From: Pseudomonas entomophila
Lineage (GTDB): Bacteria > Pseudomonadota > Gammaproteobacteria > Pseudomonadales > Pseudomonadaceae
Length of the DNA: 64,000 nucleotides
Reading direction: 5' to 3'
Assembly: GCF_023277925.1 (NCBI RefSeq)
Contig: NZ_CP063832.1
Location: 5,315,501-5,379,500 of the forward strand
Shown piece by piece: positions 28,620-36,779 of this stretch (positions are counted from its first letter, which is position 1; every line of letters begins with the position of its first letter). The notes beneath the pieces were generated by a model. It was not told the DNA's origin. It did no database searches and saw only the letters and a program-made list of their open reading frames with translations. Both the position numbers and the translations under genes were made by a program.

Positions 28620-30776
28620 ATGCATAAAGAAGGCAAGGTGGTGCCCTTGGCGACCGCCATCGACCGGGGCGCGCGCACGCCCTCGCCGAGCCTTCCCGTG
28701 TTGCTCCTGCAGGTGCGCGACAAGGCGGCCTTGCAGCTGCGCCAAGGCTTGCAGGCGCTGTTCGACAATGCCGACGACACCCTCTTCGAGATGGCCGACA
28801 AGGCCGGCGCCCGGGTCGACCAGAACCTCTACTTCGAAGCCATGCGCGACCTGCGGCTGAAGCGCAAGAGCATCGAGCGTGGTTTCCTCGACCTGTTCTA
28901 CGAGGCCTTTGCGCGGATTGGCCAGAACGACCTGTTCGAGTCGCTGATGCCGACGCCAGTGGCCTGCGGCGAGACCGAGCTTGAGCGTTCCTGCGTTGTG
29001 CAGGGCATGGTCGACCGGGTGCTGTCGCGCGACGGTTTCTTTCTCCAGCAGTTGAACCAGCGCTTTGCCGTGCTGCTCGACCGGGGCCTGGATGAGCGGC
29101 ACAACCCGCTTGGCCCTGCCAGTCTCTGTGATTATTTCCTGGCGGCCGGGCGCAATCTGGGCGTGGGCTCGAGCGTCAAGATGGTCTTGCTCAAACTCTT
29201 CGAACGCTATGTGCTGCGTGACCTCGACCTGCTGTATGGCGAAGCTGGCCAACTGCTGGCCAGCGCCGGTGTGCTGCCCGACCTGCAACCTGCGCCGCGC
29301 CGCCGCGCCGAAGATCTGCGCGGCATTGCCCGGCGTGTGCCGGCCAACCCCGTGCAAGCTGGCGAGTCGGGGGCCGATGCTGCCGGCCAGGCCTTCTTTG
29401 CCTCGGTACAGGAGCTGCTGGCCCCTTCCCGGGGATGCATCGCGCCGCGCCTGCAAGCCGTGGGCTCGGCCCAACCGATCGGCACGAGCGACCTGCTGCG
29501 CCTGCTCACCCACCTGCAGCATTACGTGCCAGCCGCTGGCGAGCCGGATGACTTCAACCTTGGCCAGCAGCTGGAGCAGTTGCTGCTGCGGGTCAGCGTG
29601 CGTAGCGGTACGCGCCGGCGTATCGCCACCGACGACGAGGACATGATCAACCTGGTGGGCCTGCTGTTCGGCTACATCGAGGTCGACGACAACCTGCCCG
29701 TCAGCCTGCGTGGGCTGATCGGCCGTCTGCATATTCCTCTGCTCAAGGTTGCCCTGATCGACAAGGCGTTGTTCTGTCGCGCCACCCATCCGGCGCGGCG
29801 CCTGCTCAACGAAATTGCCACCATGGCTATCGGCTGGGAGAGCGACGCAGACGGCCTGCGTGACAGCCTGCACCTGCGGATGGAGCGCATCGTCCAGCGG
29901 CTGCTCAATGATTTCTCCGAAGATTGCGGGCTGTTCAGCGAACTGCTCGACGAGTTCCTGGCCTTCAGCCAGGACGAGCGGCGGCGCAACGAGTTGTTCG
30001 AGCAACGCACGCGCGAGGTAGAGGAAGGCCGTGCCCGCACCTTGCTGGCCCGTCAGCGTGTACAGGATGAGTTGAACCTGCGCCTGCGGGGGCGATTGTT
30101 GCCCGAGGGGGTGCTGCGGATGCTGGTGCAGTCCTGGAGCCAGGTGTTGCTGCTGGCCTGGCTCAAGCAGGGCGAGGCGTCAACGGCATGGGCCGAAGGC
30201 CTGGCGACCATCGACACCCTGCTCGTCAGCATTGTTCCGCACCCTGAACCGAGTCGTTTGCTTGAGCAGGTGCCAGGCCTGCTCAAGGCATTGCGCGAAG
30301 GGCTCGCGGGGGTGGCGCTGGATTCGGCGGCCACCCGCGAGTTCTTCCTGCAACTGGAGCAGCTGCACCTGCAGGCGTGCGCGGGGACGGTGGCGCAGAG
30401 CGACGGGGCGTTGGCCCTGGTACGTGTCGAAGACGACATCGTACTGGCCATCACCGACGAGCCGGCCGGCGGGCCACGCCCGTGCCTGGATGACCAGGAA
30501 CCCGCGTTGCGCCAGGTGCAGCGCCTGCGTATCGGCACCTGGGTCGAGGTGCTGGACGATGATGAACCGTTGCGTTGCAAGTTGGTGGCGCGTGTGGACA
30601 TCAACGACCGCTTCGTCTTTGCCAACCGCACCGGGATGAAGGTGCGTGAATGGAACCGTGCCGGGCTGGCCATGGCGCTGCGTATGGGGGAGGTTCGCCT
30701 GCTCGATGACGGGTTGCTGTTCGAGCGCGCGCTGGAGGCGGTGCTCGAGGGGTTGCGGCGGCAGCAGGGGCACTGA
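28620..30776 (+). CDS. DUF1631 family protein
   Basis: A 718-residue cytoplasmic protein of the pseudomonad/gammaproteobacterial DUF1631 family, often mis-labelled as thymidine phosphorylase. It is largely alpha-helical. The C-terminal 90 residues (LRIGTWVEVLDDDEPLRCKLVARVD.. through ..NRTGMKVREWN) are beta-rich and PilZ-like in pattern. No catalytic motif is evident. AAGGAG lies 9-10 nt before ATG 28620. The gene is divergent from nadC; the 242-nt gap between them shows no other gene. Function unknown; a role in c-di-GMP-linked behaviour is only speculation from the tail. Confidence 0.85.
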   Translation: MHKEGKVVPLATAIDRGARTPSPSLPVLLLQVRDKAALQLRQGLQALFDNADDTLFEMADKAGARVDQNLYFEAMRDLRLKRKSIERGFLDLFYEAFARIGQNDLFESLMPTPVACGETELERSCVVQGMVDRVLSRDGFFLQQLNQRFAVLLDRGLDERHNPLGPASLCDYFLAAGRNLGVGSSVKMVLLKLFERYVLRDLDLLYGEAGQLLASAGVLPDLQPAPRRRAEDLRGIARRVPANPVQAGESGADAAGQAFFASVQELLAPSRGCIAPRLQAVGSAQPIGTSDLLRLLTHLQHYVPAAGEPDDFNLGQQLEQLLLRVSVRSGTRRRIATDDEDMINLVGLLFGYIEVDDNLPVSLRGLIGRLHIPLLKVALIDKALFCRATHPARRLLNEIATMAIGWESDADGLRDSLHLRMERIVQRLLNDFSEDCGLFSELLDEFLAFSQDERRRNELFEQRTREVEEGRARTLLARQRVQDELNLRLRGRLLPEGVLRMLVQSWSQVLLLAWLKQGEASTAWAEGLATIDTLLVSIVPHPEPSRLLEQVPGLLKALREGLAGVALDSAATREFFLQLEQLHLQACAGTVAQSDGALALVRVEDDIVLAITDEPAGGPRPCLDDQEPALRQVQRLRIGTWVEVLDDDEPLRCKLVARVDINDRFVFANRTGMKVREWNRAGLAMALRMGEVRLLDDGLLFERALEAVLEGLRRQQGH

Positions 30777-30818
30777 AGCCGTAGGCACGTTGGTGTGGAA
30801 TTGTGTTGCTGTTACTGG

Positions 30819-30849
30819 CCCTTTCGCCGGCAAAGCCGGCTCCTACAGG
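30819..30849. repeat. single REP element
   Basis: One REP copy, TTCGCCGGCAAAGCCGGCTCCTACAGG, lies between the DUF1631 gene and ampD. Confidence 0.75.
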
Positions 30850-30979
30850 TGCGGCGCTGACCTGCGAGGCGAGCCGACGCTCCGCGCGCCCTTGCGACGC
30901 TCACAATGATTCACATGCAATCGGCCGCGCCTGCGAGGCATACTGCGCTCCTGTACCCGGTGTTTTCAGGATCTGCTCC

Positions 30980-31546
30980 ATGCAATTGGACCGTGCGACC
31001 GGTTGGTTCTCCGGCGTGACCCACTGCCCTTCGCCGAACTTCAACGCCCGCCCCGACGGCGAGGCCATCTCGCTGCTGGTCATCCACAACATCAGCCTGC
31101 CACCGGCGTGCTTCGGCACCGGCAAGGTCCAGCAGTTCTTCCAGAACCGCCTGGACCCGCACGAGCACCCCTACTTCGCCACCATCAACCACCTCACGGT
31201 GTCCGCCCACCTGTTCGTCGAGCGTGACGGCCAGGCGACCCAGTTCGTCTCGCTGCTCGACCGTGCCTGGCATGCCGGTGTGTCGCGCTTCGAGGCGCGT
31301 GAGGGCTGCAACGACTTTTCCATCGGTATCGAACTGGAGGGCACCGACGAGCTGCCCTACACCGATGCCCAATACGCCACCCTGGAGCAGCTGACCCGCG
31401 AGATCCGCAACGCCTGGCCGGTGATCGGGCCGCAACGTATCTGCGGTCACAGCGACATCGCCCCGCAGCGCAAGACCGACCCAGGCCCGGCATTCGACTG
31501 GCCGCGCTACCGCGCCGCCCTGCAGCGTAACGAGGACAAGGCATGA
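30980..31546 (+). CDS. ampD: 1,6-anhydro-N-acetylmuramyl-L-alanine amidase AmpD
   Basis: A 188-residue cytoplasmic zinc amidase that removes the peptide from anhydromuropeptides during cell-wall recycling; its loss derepresses AmpC via AmpR. Amidase_2 motifs are LLVIHNISLPP (first His ligand), the YFATINHLTVSAHLFVERDG core, and C-terminal CGHSDIAPQRKTDPGPAFDW with the other ligands. The start at 30980 (MQLDRATGWFSG) matches other AmpDs, while the longer frame runs through a REP. It overlaps ampE by 4 nt. Confidence 0.95.
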   Translation: MQLDRATGWFSGVTHCPSPNFNARPDGEAISLLVIHNISLPPACFGTGKVQQFFQNRLDPHEHPYFATINHLTVSAHLFVERDGQATQFVSLLDRAWHAGVSRFEAREGCNDFSIGIELEGTDELPYTDAQYATLEQLTREIRNAWPVIGPQRICGHSDIAPQRKTDPGPAFDWPRYRAALQRNEDKA

Positions 31547-32373
31547 GTTTCCTGGTATTGGTGCTGGCGCTGTGGGTCGAGAAGTTCTCCGCCCTGCGCC
31601 ACCGTGTGCAGCGTGATGGTTTCTTCCTCGGCGAGCTGGTGCGCCTGGAGCGCAGCGGCAAGGTCCACCCCTGGTGGACCCTGGCCATCCTGATCCTGCT
31701 GCCGGTGGCGGTGCTGGCCTTGCTGCTGCATGTGCTGGAGCCGGTCGCCTATGGCCTGCTGGCGTTGCCGGTGCACCTGCTGGTGCTGGTGTACAGCCTG
31801 GGGCGTGGCGATGTGAAGGCGGCCTTGGGGCCGTTTCGCGATGCCTGGCGCCGGGGCGACGAGCAGGCCGCGCTGCATGTGGCCGAGCGCGACCTGGGCC
31901 TGGCCGCCGATGATGCCCGGGGCCTGATCAAGCGGGTCCAGGGGCATCTGTTGTGGCAGGCCTACCAGAGCTTCTTTGCGGTGATCTTCTGGTACTTCCT
32001 GCTTGGGCCGGGTGCGGCGTTGGCCTACCGCCTGCTCGCCCTGACCGCCGACCACAGCCGCCAGCCGGCACTGCAGACCCTGGCCTGGCAATTGCGGCAT
32101 GCCCTGGATTGGCTGCCGGTGCGGGTCATCGCGGTGAGTTTCGCCCTGGTCGGCAATTTCGTCGCGGTCACCCGGGTGATGCTGCACGAATTGCTCGACT
32201 GGCATATCAGTGCCGTGCACCTGGTGGCCAAGGTCGGGCGGGTGGCCGACGATATTCCGGAAGAGGAAGACCGCCAGCGCGGGCTGGAGCGGCTGGACAG
32301 CCTGTGGGAACTGCTGCTGCGCTGCGCGGTGCTGTGGTACGCCTGCTTTGCGCTATGGACCGTGCTGGTCTGA
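31543..32373 (+). CDS. ampE: AmpE, CobD-like regulatory/transport membrane protein
   Basis: A 276-residue inner-membrane protein with four or five hydrophobic segments (near 45-75, 135-165 and 195-215, plus the C-terminal LLLRCAVLWYACFALWTVLV). It belongs to the AmpE/CobD-CbiB family and is the classical partner of AmpD in the ampDE operon, with a suggested role in sensing or handling muropeptides. It begins with ATGAGTTTCC overlapping the ampD stop by 4 nt, so translation is coupled. Confidence 0.92.
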   Translation: MSFLVLVLALWVEKFSALRHRVQRDGFFLGELVRLERSGKVHPWWTLAILILLPVAVLALLLHVLEPVAYGLLALPVHLLVLVYSLGRGDVKAALGPFRDAWRRGDEQAALHVAERDLGLAADDARGLIKRVQGHLLWQAYQSFFAVIFWYFLLGPGAALAYRLLALTADHSRQPALQTLAWQLRHALDWLPVRVIAVSFALVGNFVAVTRVMLHELLDWHISAVHLVAKVGRVADDIPEEEDRQRGLERLDSLWELLLRCAVLWYACFALWTVLV

Positions 32374-32397
32374 GGTTTCATGGCGCCTGGTTCGTCT

Positions 32398-32472
32398 TGT
32401 GGGGGCGGCTTCAGCCGCGATCACCCGCGAAGCAGGTGCCACACACCGCATCGCGGCTAAAGCCGCTACAGG
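32398..32472. repeat. REP pair after ampE
   Basis: Inverted REP copies GGGGGCGGCTTCAGCCGCGA and TCGCGGCTAAAGCCGCTACA flank TCACCCGCGAAGCAGGTG. Confidence 0.8.
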
Positions 32473-32596
32473 CGAACACGCTTCGCGCTTAACCATAAGT
32501 TACAAACCTTGACTCCAATCTGCGCTATACAAAGCCTTGGGCTATAGATGGCCTAGTGCTACCCCGCAGAACAACAAGAATTCAAGGAGGTGACCT

Positions 32597-34609
32597 GTGA
32601 AGCAGCTGCTCTATCCGGCCATCGCACTGATGAATCGCCTGAGCTTCGGTATGAAGTTCAGCTTGATCAGCGTCCTGTTTTTCCTGCCCATGCTCGCCAC
32701 CAGCTTCTATCTGGTGCGTGACGCCTACAACCAGCTCCATGCCACCCACGTCGAGCTGCAAGGCCTCGGGCCGCTGGGCGACAGCCTGGCCCTGCGCGGC
32801 GACCTGGAAACCCTGGGCAATCTTCTGCAGATCAATGCCGTGCTCGGCCAGTCGGGCCAGGCCGGTGATGTGGAGACGCGCATCGCCGCTTTGCAGGACA
32901 AGGTCCAGGCCCAGCTCGACGCGCTCAAGGGCAGCGACCCGGTGCTCGAGGCCAAGCGCGGCGAGCTGGCCGATGCCTTCGCCCAGGCGCGTGGCGAGAC
33001 GTCGCTGCAGAACAAGGTGGCGTTGTTCGACAAGCTTCTGGCCCAGGCCCAGGTACTGGGCAAGCTGGTCGCCAGCCAGGCAGGCCTGAGCCAGGATAGC
33101 CAGGCCTCGGTGCGCCAGTTGGGCGAGTTGGTCGGCAGCGCCACCGCCCAGGTCACCCAGGCGCTGGGCGAGGGCCGGGCGATGGGCGCGGTAGCCCTGG
33201 GGCGCGGCTTCATGGACTCCTCTGGCAGTGCCCGTTTCGAAGACCTGTTGCAGCGCCTGGATCGGTTGTCCGCCGACTATGCCATTCGCCTCGACGATGC
33301 CCTGGCCAGCGATGCCAGCGTCAAGGTCGCTCTCACCGCTGTCGCCCAGGCCAGCCAGGCCACGGTCAAGCAGGCGTCGACGCTGTTCGAGGATCAGGTG
33401 GTGGTGGCCGAAAGCCTGGACACGCCGTGGGCCGGTTTCTACCAGCAGGCCAGCGACCTGATGGCCCAGACCTACCGTCTCAACGACGCTGTGCTGACTC
33501 ATCTGCACGGGCAACTCGAGGAGCGCCTCGGCGAACATCGCCTGCGCATGATCGGCCTGGTGGTCGCGTTGGCCTCGGTGTTCGTGCTGATCATCTACCT
33601 CTACAGCGGCTTTTACGTTTCCACCCGCGAAACCCTCGGGAACCTGGGCAGCGCCATGGACAAGGTGGCGGCCGGCGACATGACGGTCAGCTTCCAGGCT
33701 CGCAGCCAGGACGAGCTTGGTGAACTGGGGCGGGGTTTCAACGAAACCGTGCGGCGCATCCGCGGGCTGATCGAGCAGGTGGGCCACACCGTGACCATGG
33801 TCGAGGAGCAGGCCGGCCAGGTGCTGTCGGTGTCGGCCCGCAGCAACCTGGCGGTCAGCGGCCAGCGCGAGCAGATCGAGCAGGTGGCCACGGCGATGAA
33901 CCAGATGAGCGCCACTTCACTGGAGGTCGCGCGCAGCGCGGCATTGGCCGCCGAGGGCGCACAGCGGGTCAATCATGAAAGCGCCTCCGGCCGGGACCTG
34001 GTCGAGAGCCAGCAGGGCAGCATCGCCCGCCTGGCCGGCGAGATCGACCAGAGCGTGGTGGCGGTCAACCAGCTGGCGGGTGACAGCCAGGCGATCGGGC
34101 GTGTGCTGGAGGTGATCCGCAGCATCGCCGAGCAGACCAACCTGCTGGCCCTCAACGCTGCCATCGAAGCCGCCCGGGCCGGCGAGCAGGGCCGGGGCTT
34201 CGCCGTGGTCGCTGATGAAGTGCGGACCCTGGCCAGGCGTACCCAGGACTCCACCGAGGAGATCGCGCAGATGATCCAGCGTTTGCGCGATGGCGTCGGG
34301 GCGGCGGTCAAGGTGATGGGCAGTAGTCACCAGATGGCTGCTGGCACGGTCGATGAGGCGCGTCAGGTGCAGCAGGCGCTGGGCAATATTCTTGGTGCGG
34401 TGGGCGGGATCGTCGAGCAGAACCAGCAGATTGCTGCCGCCGTTGAGCAGCAGACGGCCGTGGCCCACGATATCGACCTGAACATCGTGGCGATCAACCG
34501 CGCGGCCCAGGACACCACTGAGGGCGCCTGCCAGACCGAGGACGCCAGCCGGGCGCTGTCGGCGCAGGTGGTGGAGCTCAAGCGTTTGATCGGGGCGTTC
34601 AGGGTCTAG
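32597..34609 (+). CDS. methyl-accepting chemotaxis protein with helical periplasmic domain
   Basis: A 670-residue transmembrane chemoreceptor. TM1 is at about 18-40 and a mainly alpha-helical periplasmic domain spans about 41-312, long enough for a helical-bimodular (HBM)-like fold. TM2 is at about 315-337, HAMP at 338-392, and the signalling domain contains [24 protein letters not shown] start at 32597 is chosen because a very strong AAGGAGGTGA lies 6-7 nt upstream. No C-terminal CheR-docking pentapeptide is seen. The ligand is unknown; HBM relatives bind TCA intermediates or polyamines. Confidence 0.92.
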   Translation: MKQLLYPAIALMNRLSFGMKFSLISVLFFLPMLATSFYLVRDAYNQLHATHVELQGLGPLGDSLALRGDLETLGNLLQINAVLGQSGQAGDVETRIAALQDKVQAQLDALKGSDPVLEAKRGELADAFAQARGETSLQNKVALFDKLLAQAQVLGKLVASQAGLSQDSQASVRQLGELVGSATAQVTQALGEGRAMGAVALGRGFMDSSGSARFEDLLQRLDRLSADYAIRLDDALASDASVKVALTAVAQASQATVKQASTLFEDQVVVAESLDTPWAGFYQQASDLMAQTYRLNDAVLTHLHGQLEERLGEHRLRMIGLVVALASVFVLIIYLYSGFYVSTRETLGNLGSAMDKVAAGDMTVSFQARSQDELGELGRGFNETVRRIRGLIEQVGHTVTMVEEQAGQVLSVSARSNLAVSGQREQIEQVATAMNQMSATSLEVARSAALAAEGAQRVNHESASGRDLVESQQGSIARLAGEIDQSVVAVNQLAGDSQAIGRVLEVIRSIAEQTNLLALNAAIEAARAGEQGRGFAVVADEVRTLARRTQDSTEEIAQMIQRLRDGVGAAVKVMGSSHQMAAGTVDEARQVQQALGNILGAVGGIVEQNQQIAAAVEQQTAVAHDIDLNIVAINRAAQDTTEGACQTEDASRALSAQVVELKRLIGAFRV

Positions 34610-34616
34610 CCGCCTC

Positions 34617-34689
34617 GGTTCGCCGGCCAAGCTGGCTTCTACACGGATTGCGCAACACCTGTAGGAGCTGGCCTTGCCGGCGAAGAGGC
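34617..34689. repeat. REP pair between convergent genes
   Basis: GGTTCGCCGGCCAAGCTGGC and its inverted partner GTAGGAGCTGGCCTTGCCGG lie between the converging chemoreceptor and tatD genes. Confidence 0.8.
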
Positions 34690-34708
34690 CGGAACAGTCA
34701 ACGCCGCC

Positions 34709-35485
34709 TCACCAGCCAAACACCTCACAGGCATTGCGGCTACTGGCCTCGGCCAATACTTCGGCCTCAACCCCCATGACTTCCGCCAGCGCCCCGGCAA
34801 TCTCCGGCAGATGCTCCGGGCTGTTGCGCTGCCCGGGGAACATCGCCGGCGCCATGTCCGGCGCGTCGGTCTCCAGCACCACGCTCTGCAAAGGCAGGCG
34901 CGGCAGGGTCTTGCGCAGGCGCAGCGCCTGGGGCCAGGTGGCGGCGCCGCCGAGCCCCAGCTTGAACCCAAGCTTGATGTATTCCCGCGCCTCCTCATAG
35001 CTGCCGGCAAAGGCATGGATGATCCCCGCCCGCGCCGGCGTGTAGCGCTTGAGCGTGGCGATCACCTGGGCATGGCTGCGGCGCACGTGCAGCAGCGAGG
35101 GCAGGGCGAAGTCGCAGGCCAGTCGCAACTGAGCCTCGAACAGCGCCTGCTGGCGCGCCGGGTCCAGCTCTGGCAGGTAGAAGTCCAGGCCGAACTCGCC
35201 CACCGCGCACAGGCGTGTATCACCGTGCAGGTGCTCCAGCCACTCGCGCAACTGCACCAGGTGCTCGGGGCGATGCTGGTCGAGGTAGATCGGGTGCAGG
35301 CCCAGCGCGGCGAAGACCCGCGTGTCGCGGCAGGCCAGGTCCCACACCCGCTGGAAGTTCTCCTGATACACCCCCAGCACCACCATCCGTTCCACTCCGC
35401 GTGCCGCCGCGTTGGCCAGCAACGGCTCGCGATCGGCGTCGAAATCAGGGAAGTCGAGGTGGGTGTGGGTGTCGATCAGGCGCAT
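34709..35485 (-). CDS. TatD family metal-dependent hydrolase
   Basis: A 258-residue TIM-barrel hydrolase. Metal-binding motifs are DTHTHLDFPDFD (first His pair), GEFGLDFY (Glu), LHVRRSHA (His), AFAGSYEEA (third His replaced by Ala-Phe region with a preceding His in IIHAF), and LETDAPDM (Asp). TatD family members are Mg2+-dependent 3'-5' DNA/RNA exonucleases. The start at 35485 is only 2 nt from the stop of fruR on the same strand, so the two form an operon. P. putida annotations also place a TatD gene beside the fructose operon. Confidence 0.9.
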   Translation of the reverse strand: MRLIDTHTHLDFPDFDADREPLLANAAARGVERMVVLGVYQENFQRVWDLACRDTRVFAALGLHPIYLDQHRPEHLVQLREWLEHLHGDTRLCAVGEFGLDFYLPELDPARQQALFEAQLRLACDFALPSLLHVRRSHAQVIATLKRYTPARAGIIHAFAGSYEEAREYIKLGFKLGLGGAATWPQALRLRKTLPRLPLQSVVLETDAPDMAPAMFPGQRNSPEHLPEIAGALAEVMGVEAEVLAEASSRNACEVFGW

Positions 35486-35487
35486 GC

Positions 35488-36483
35488 TCAGGCCAGGGCG
35501 ATACGTTGCTTGAAGGTGCGGCCGATGGCGTGCACGCCGGGTTCGTAACGCTTGTGCTCGATGGCGGCCAGCGCCAGCTCCAGCGCGGTGGCGGCTATCA
35601 GGCCGTGCTGTTGGGCCATGGCGTTGACCGGCAGTGGCAGGAAGTCGAGCAGCTGGTTGTCGCCGAAGGTACCCAATTGCAGCTCGCGCGAACCGGCAGG
35701 GCGTGCTTGCAGGGTGTCGAACACGCCTTGCAGCAGCACGTAGGAGGTGGTCACCAGCGCGTCCGGCAGGCCACCCAGCTCGTCGATCAGTTGCTGCATC
35801 AGGCGCTGGCCGCATTCGCGGCTGAACGCTTCGCCCTGGTAGCGGCGCACGTCACCGGCAAAGCCTTGCAGGGCCTCTTCGAAGCCCCCGGCGCGGGCCT
35901 GGCTGACCGACAGCTCAGGGCGCGCGCCGATCAGGGCGATGCTGCGCGGGTGGGTCTTGAGCAGGCTCTGCGTCAGCTGGCGGCTGGCATCGCGGTCGTC
36001 ACTGATCACCGAACAGAAGTGTGCCGGGTCCAGGCGCCGGTCGATGGCGATCACCGGCAGGCCCTTGGCCTGCAACTCGCGGTAGCTGTCGTCTTCTGGC
36101 GGCAGGCAACTGGCGACGAACAGCGCGTCACAGCGGCGCGCGCGGAACAGTTGCTGCAACTGGCGCTCGCTGTCGGGCTGGTCGTCGCTGCTGGCGATCA
36201 GCAACTGGTAGCCACGGGCCCGGGCCCCTTGCTCCAGTTGCTTGGCGATGCGGGCGTAGCTGGGGTTCTCCAGATCCGGGAGAATGAAGCCCAGTGTGCG
36301 GGTGTGCCGGCTGCGCAGGCCGGCGGCCTGGGGGTTGGGGGTGAAGCCATGGGCCTCGACCACCGCACGCACGCGCTCGACGGTGCTGTTGCTGATGCGC
36401 TGCTGTTCGGCCTTGCCATTGATGACGTAGCTGGCGGTGGTCACGGACACACCGGCCAGACGGGCGATATCGCTGAGTTTCAC
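35488..36483 (-). CDS. fruR: catabolite repressor/activator Cra (FruR), LacI family
   Basis: A 331-residue LacI-family regulator. The N-terminal helix-turn-helix MKLSDIARLAGVSVTTASYV is followed by the hinge and a periplasmic-binding-like effector domain ending QRIALA. In pseudomonads Cra binds fructose-1-phosphate and represses the divergent fruBKA operon, which is exactly the arrangement here. A near-consensus Cra operator (36640-36651) lies in the intergenic region. The start codon at 36483 has GGAAAA-like purines upstream. Confidence 0.95.
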   Translation of the reverse strand: MKLSDIARLAGVSVTTASYVINGKAEQQRISNSTVERVRAVVEAHGFTPNPQAAGLRSRHTRTLGFILPDLENPSYARIAKQLEQGARARGYQLLIASSDDQPDSERQLQQLFRARRCDALFVASCLPPEDDSYRELQAKGLPVIAIDRRLDPAHFCSVISDDRDASRQLTQSLLKTHPRSIALIGARPELSVSQARAGGFEEALQGFAGDVRRYQGEAFSRECGQRLMQQLIDELGGLPDALVTTSYVLLQGVFDTLQARPAGSRELQLGTFGDNQLLDFLPLPVNAMAQQHGLIAATALELALAAIEHKRYEPGVHAIGRTFKQRIALA

Positions 36484-36639
36484 CGAATTTTCCTTGTTAT
36501 TTCCGGGGCTGACTGCTTGCCTGACCGGTTAGTTTCACCCATCGGCAGGCCCGCGCGCAGACGACCATTGTCGCAATTGTCCGACAGGATGGGGCTTTTT
36601 CGTCGGAAGATTATCGAGTAACGTGGCCACTTGGTCAGA

Positions 36640-36651
36640 TTAAACGATTCA
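36640..36651. promoter_or_regulatory. Cra (FruR) operator
   Basis: TTAAACGATTCA differs by one base from the P. putida Cra operator TTAAACGTTTCA. It is 129 nt before fruB in the 296-nt fruR/fruB gap. A second half-similar element, GGTTAGTTTCA (36529-36539), lies nearer fruR. Confidence 0.75.
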
Positions 36652-36779
36652 TCTGGTTAAATTATTCTGCCGTGAAACCGCCAGGTTACTCGCCACGCTG
36701 ATCGTTCGAGCGGTAATTGGCCGCCACATTCACAACAATACCTGGGTCGCCGACGTGGGCGCCGCAAAAGGAGAAGGTC

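Noticed and set aside
28533..30005. 490-codon reverse frame opposite DUF1631
   Set aside because: Low-complexity, no ribosome site, and the opposite strand holds a well-formed gene.
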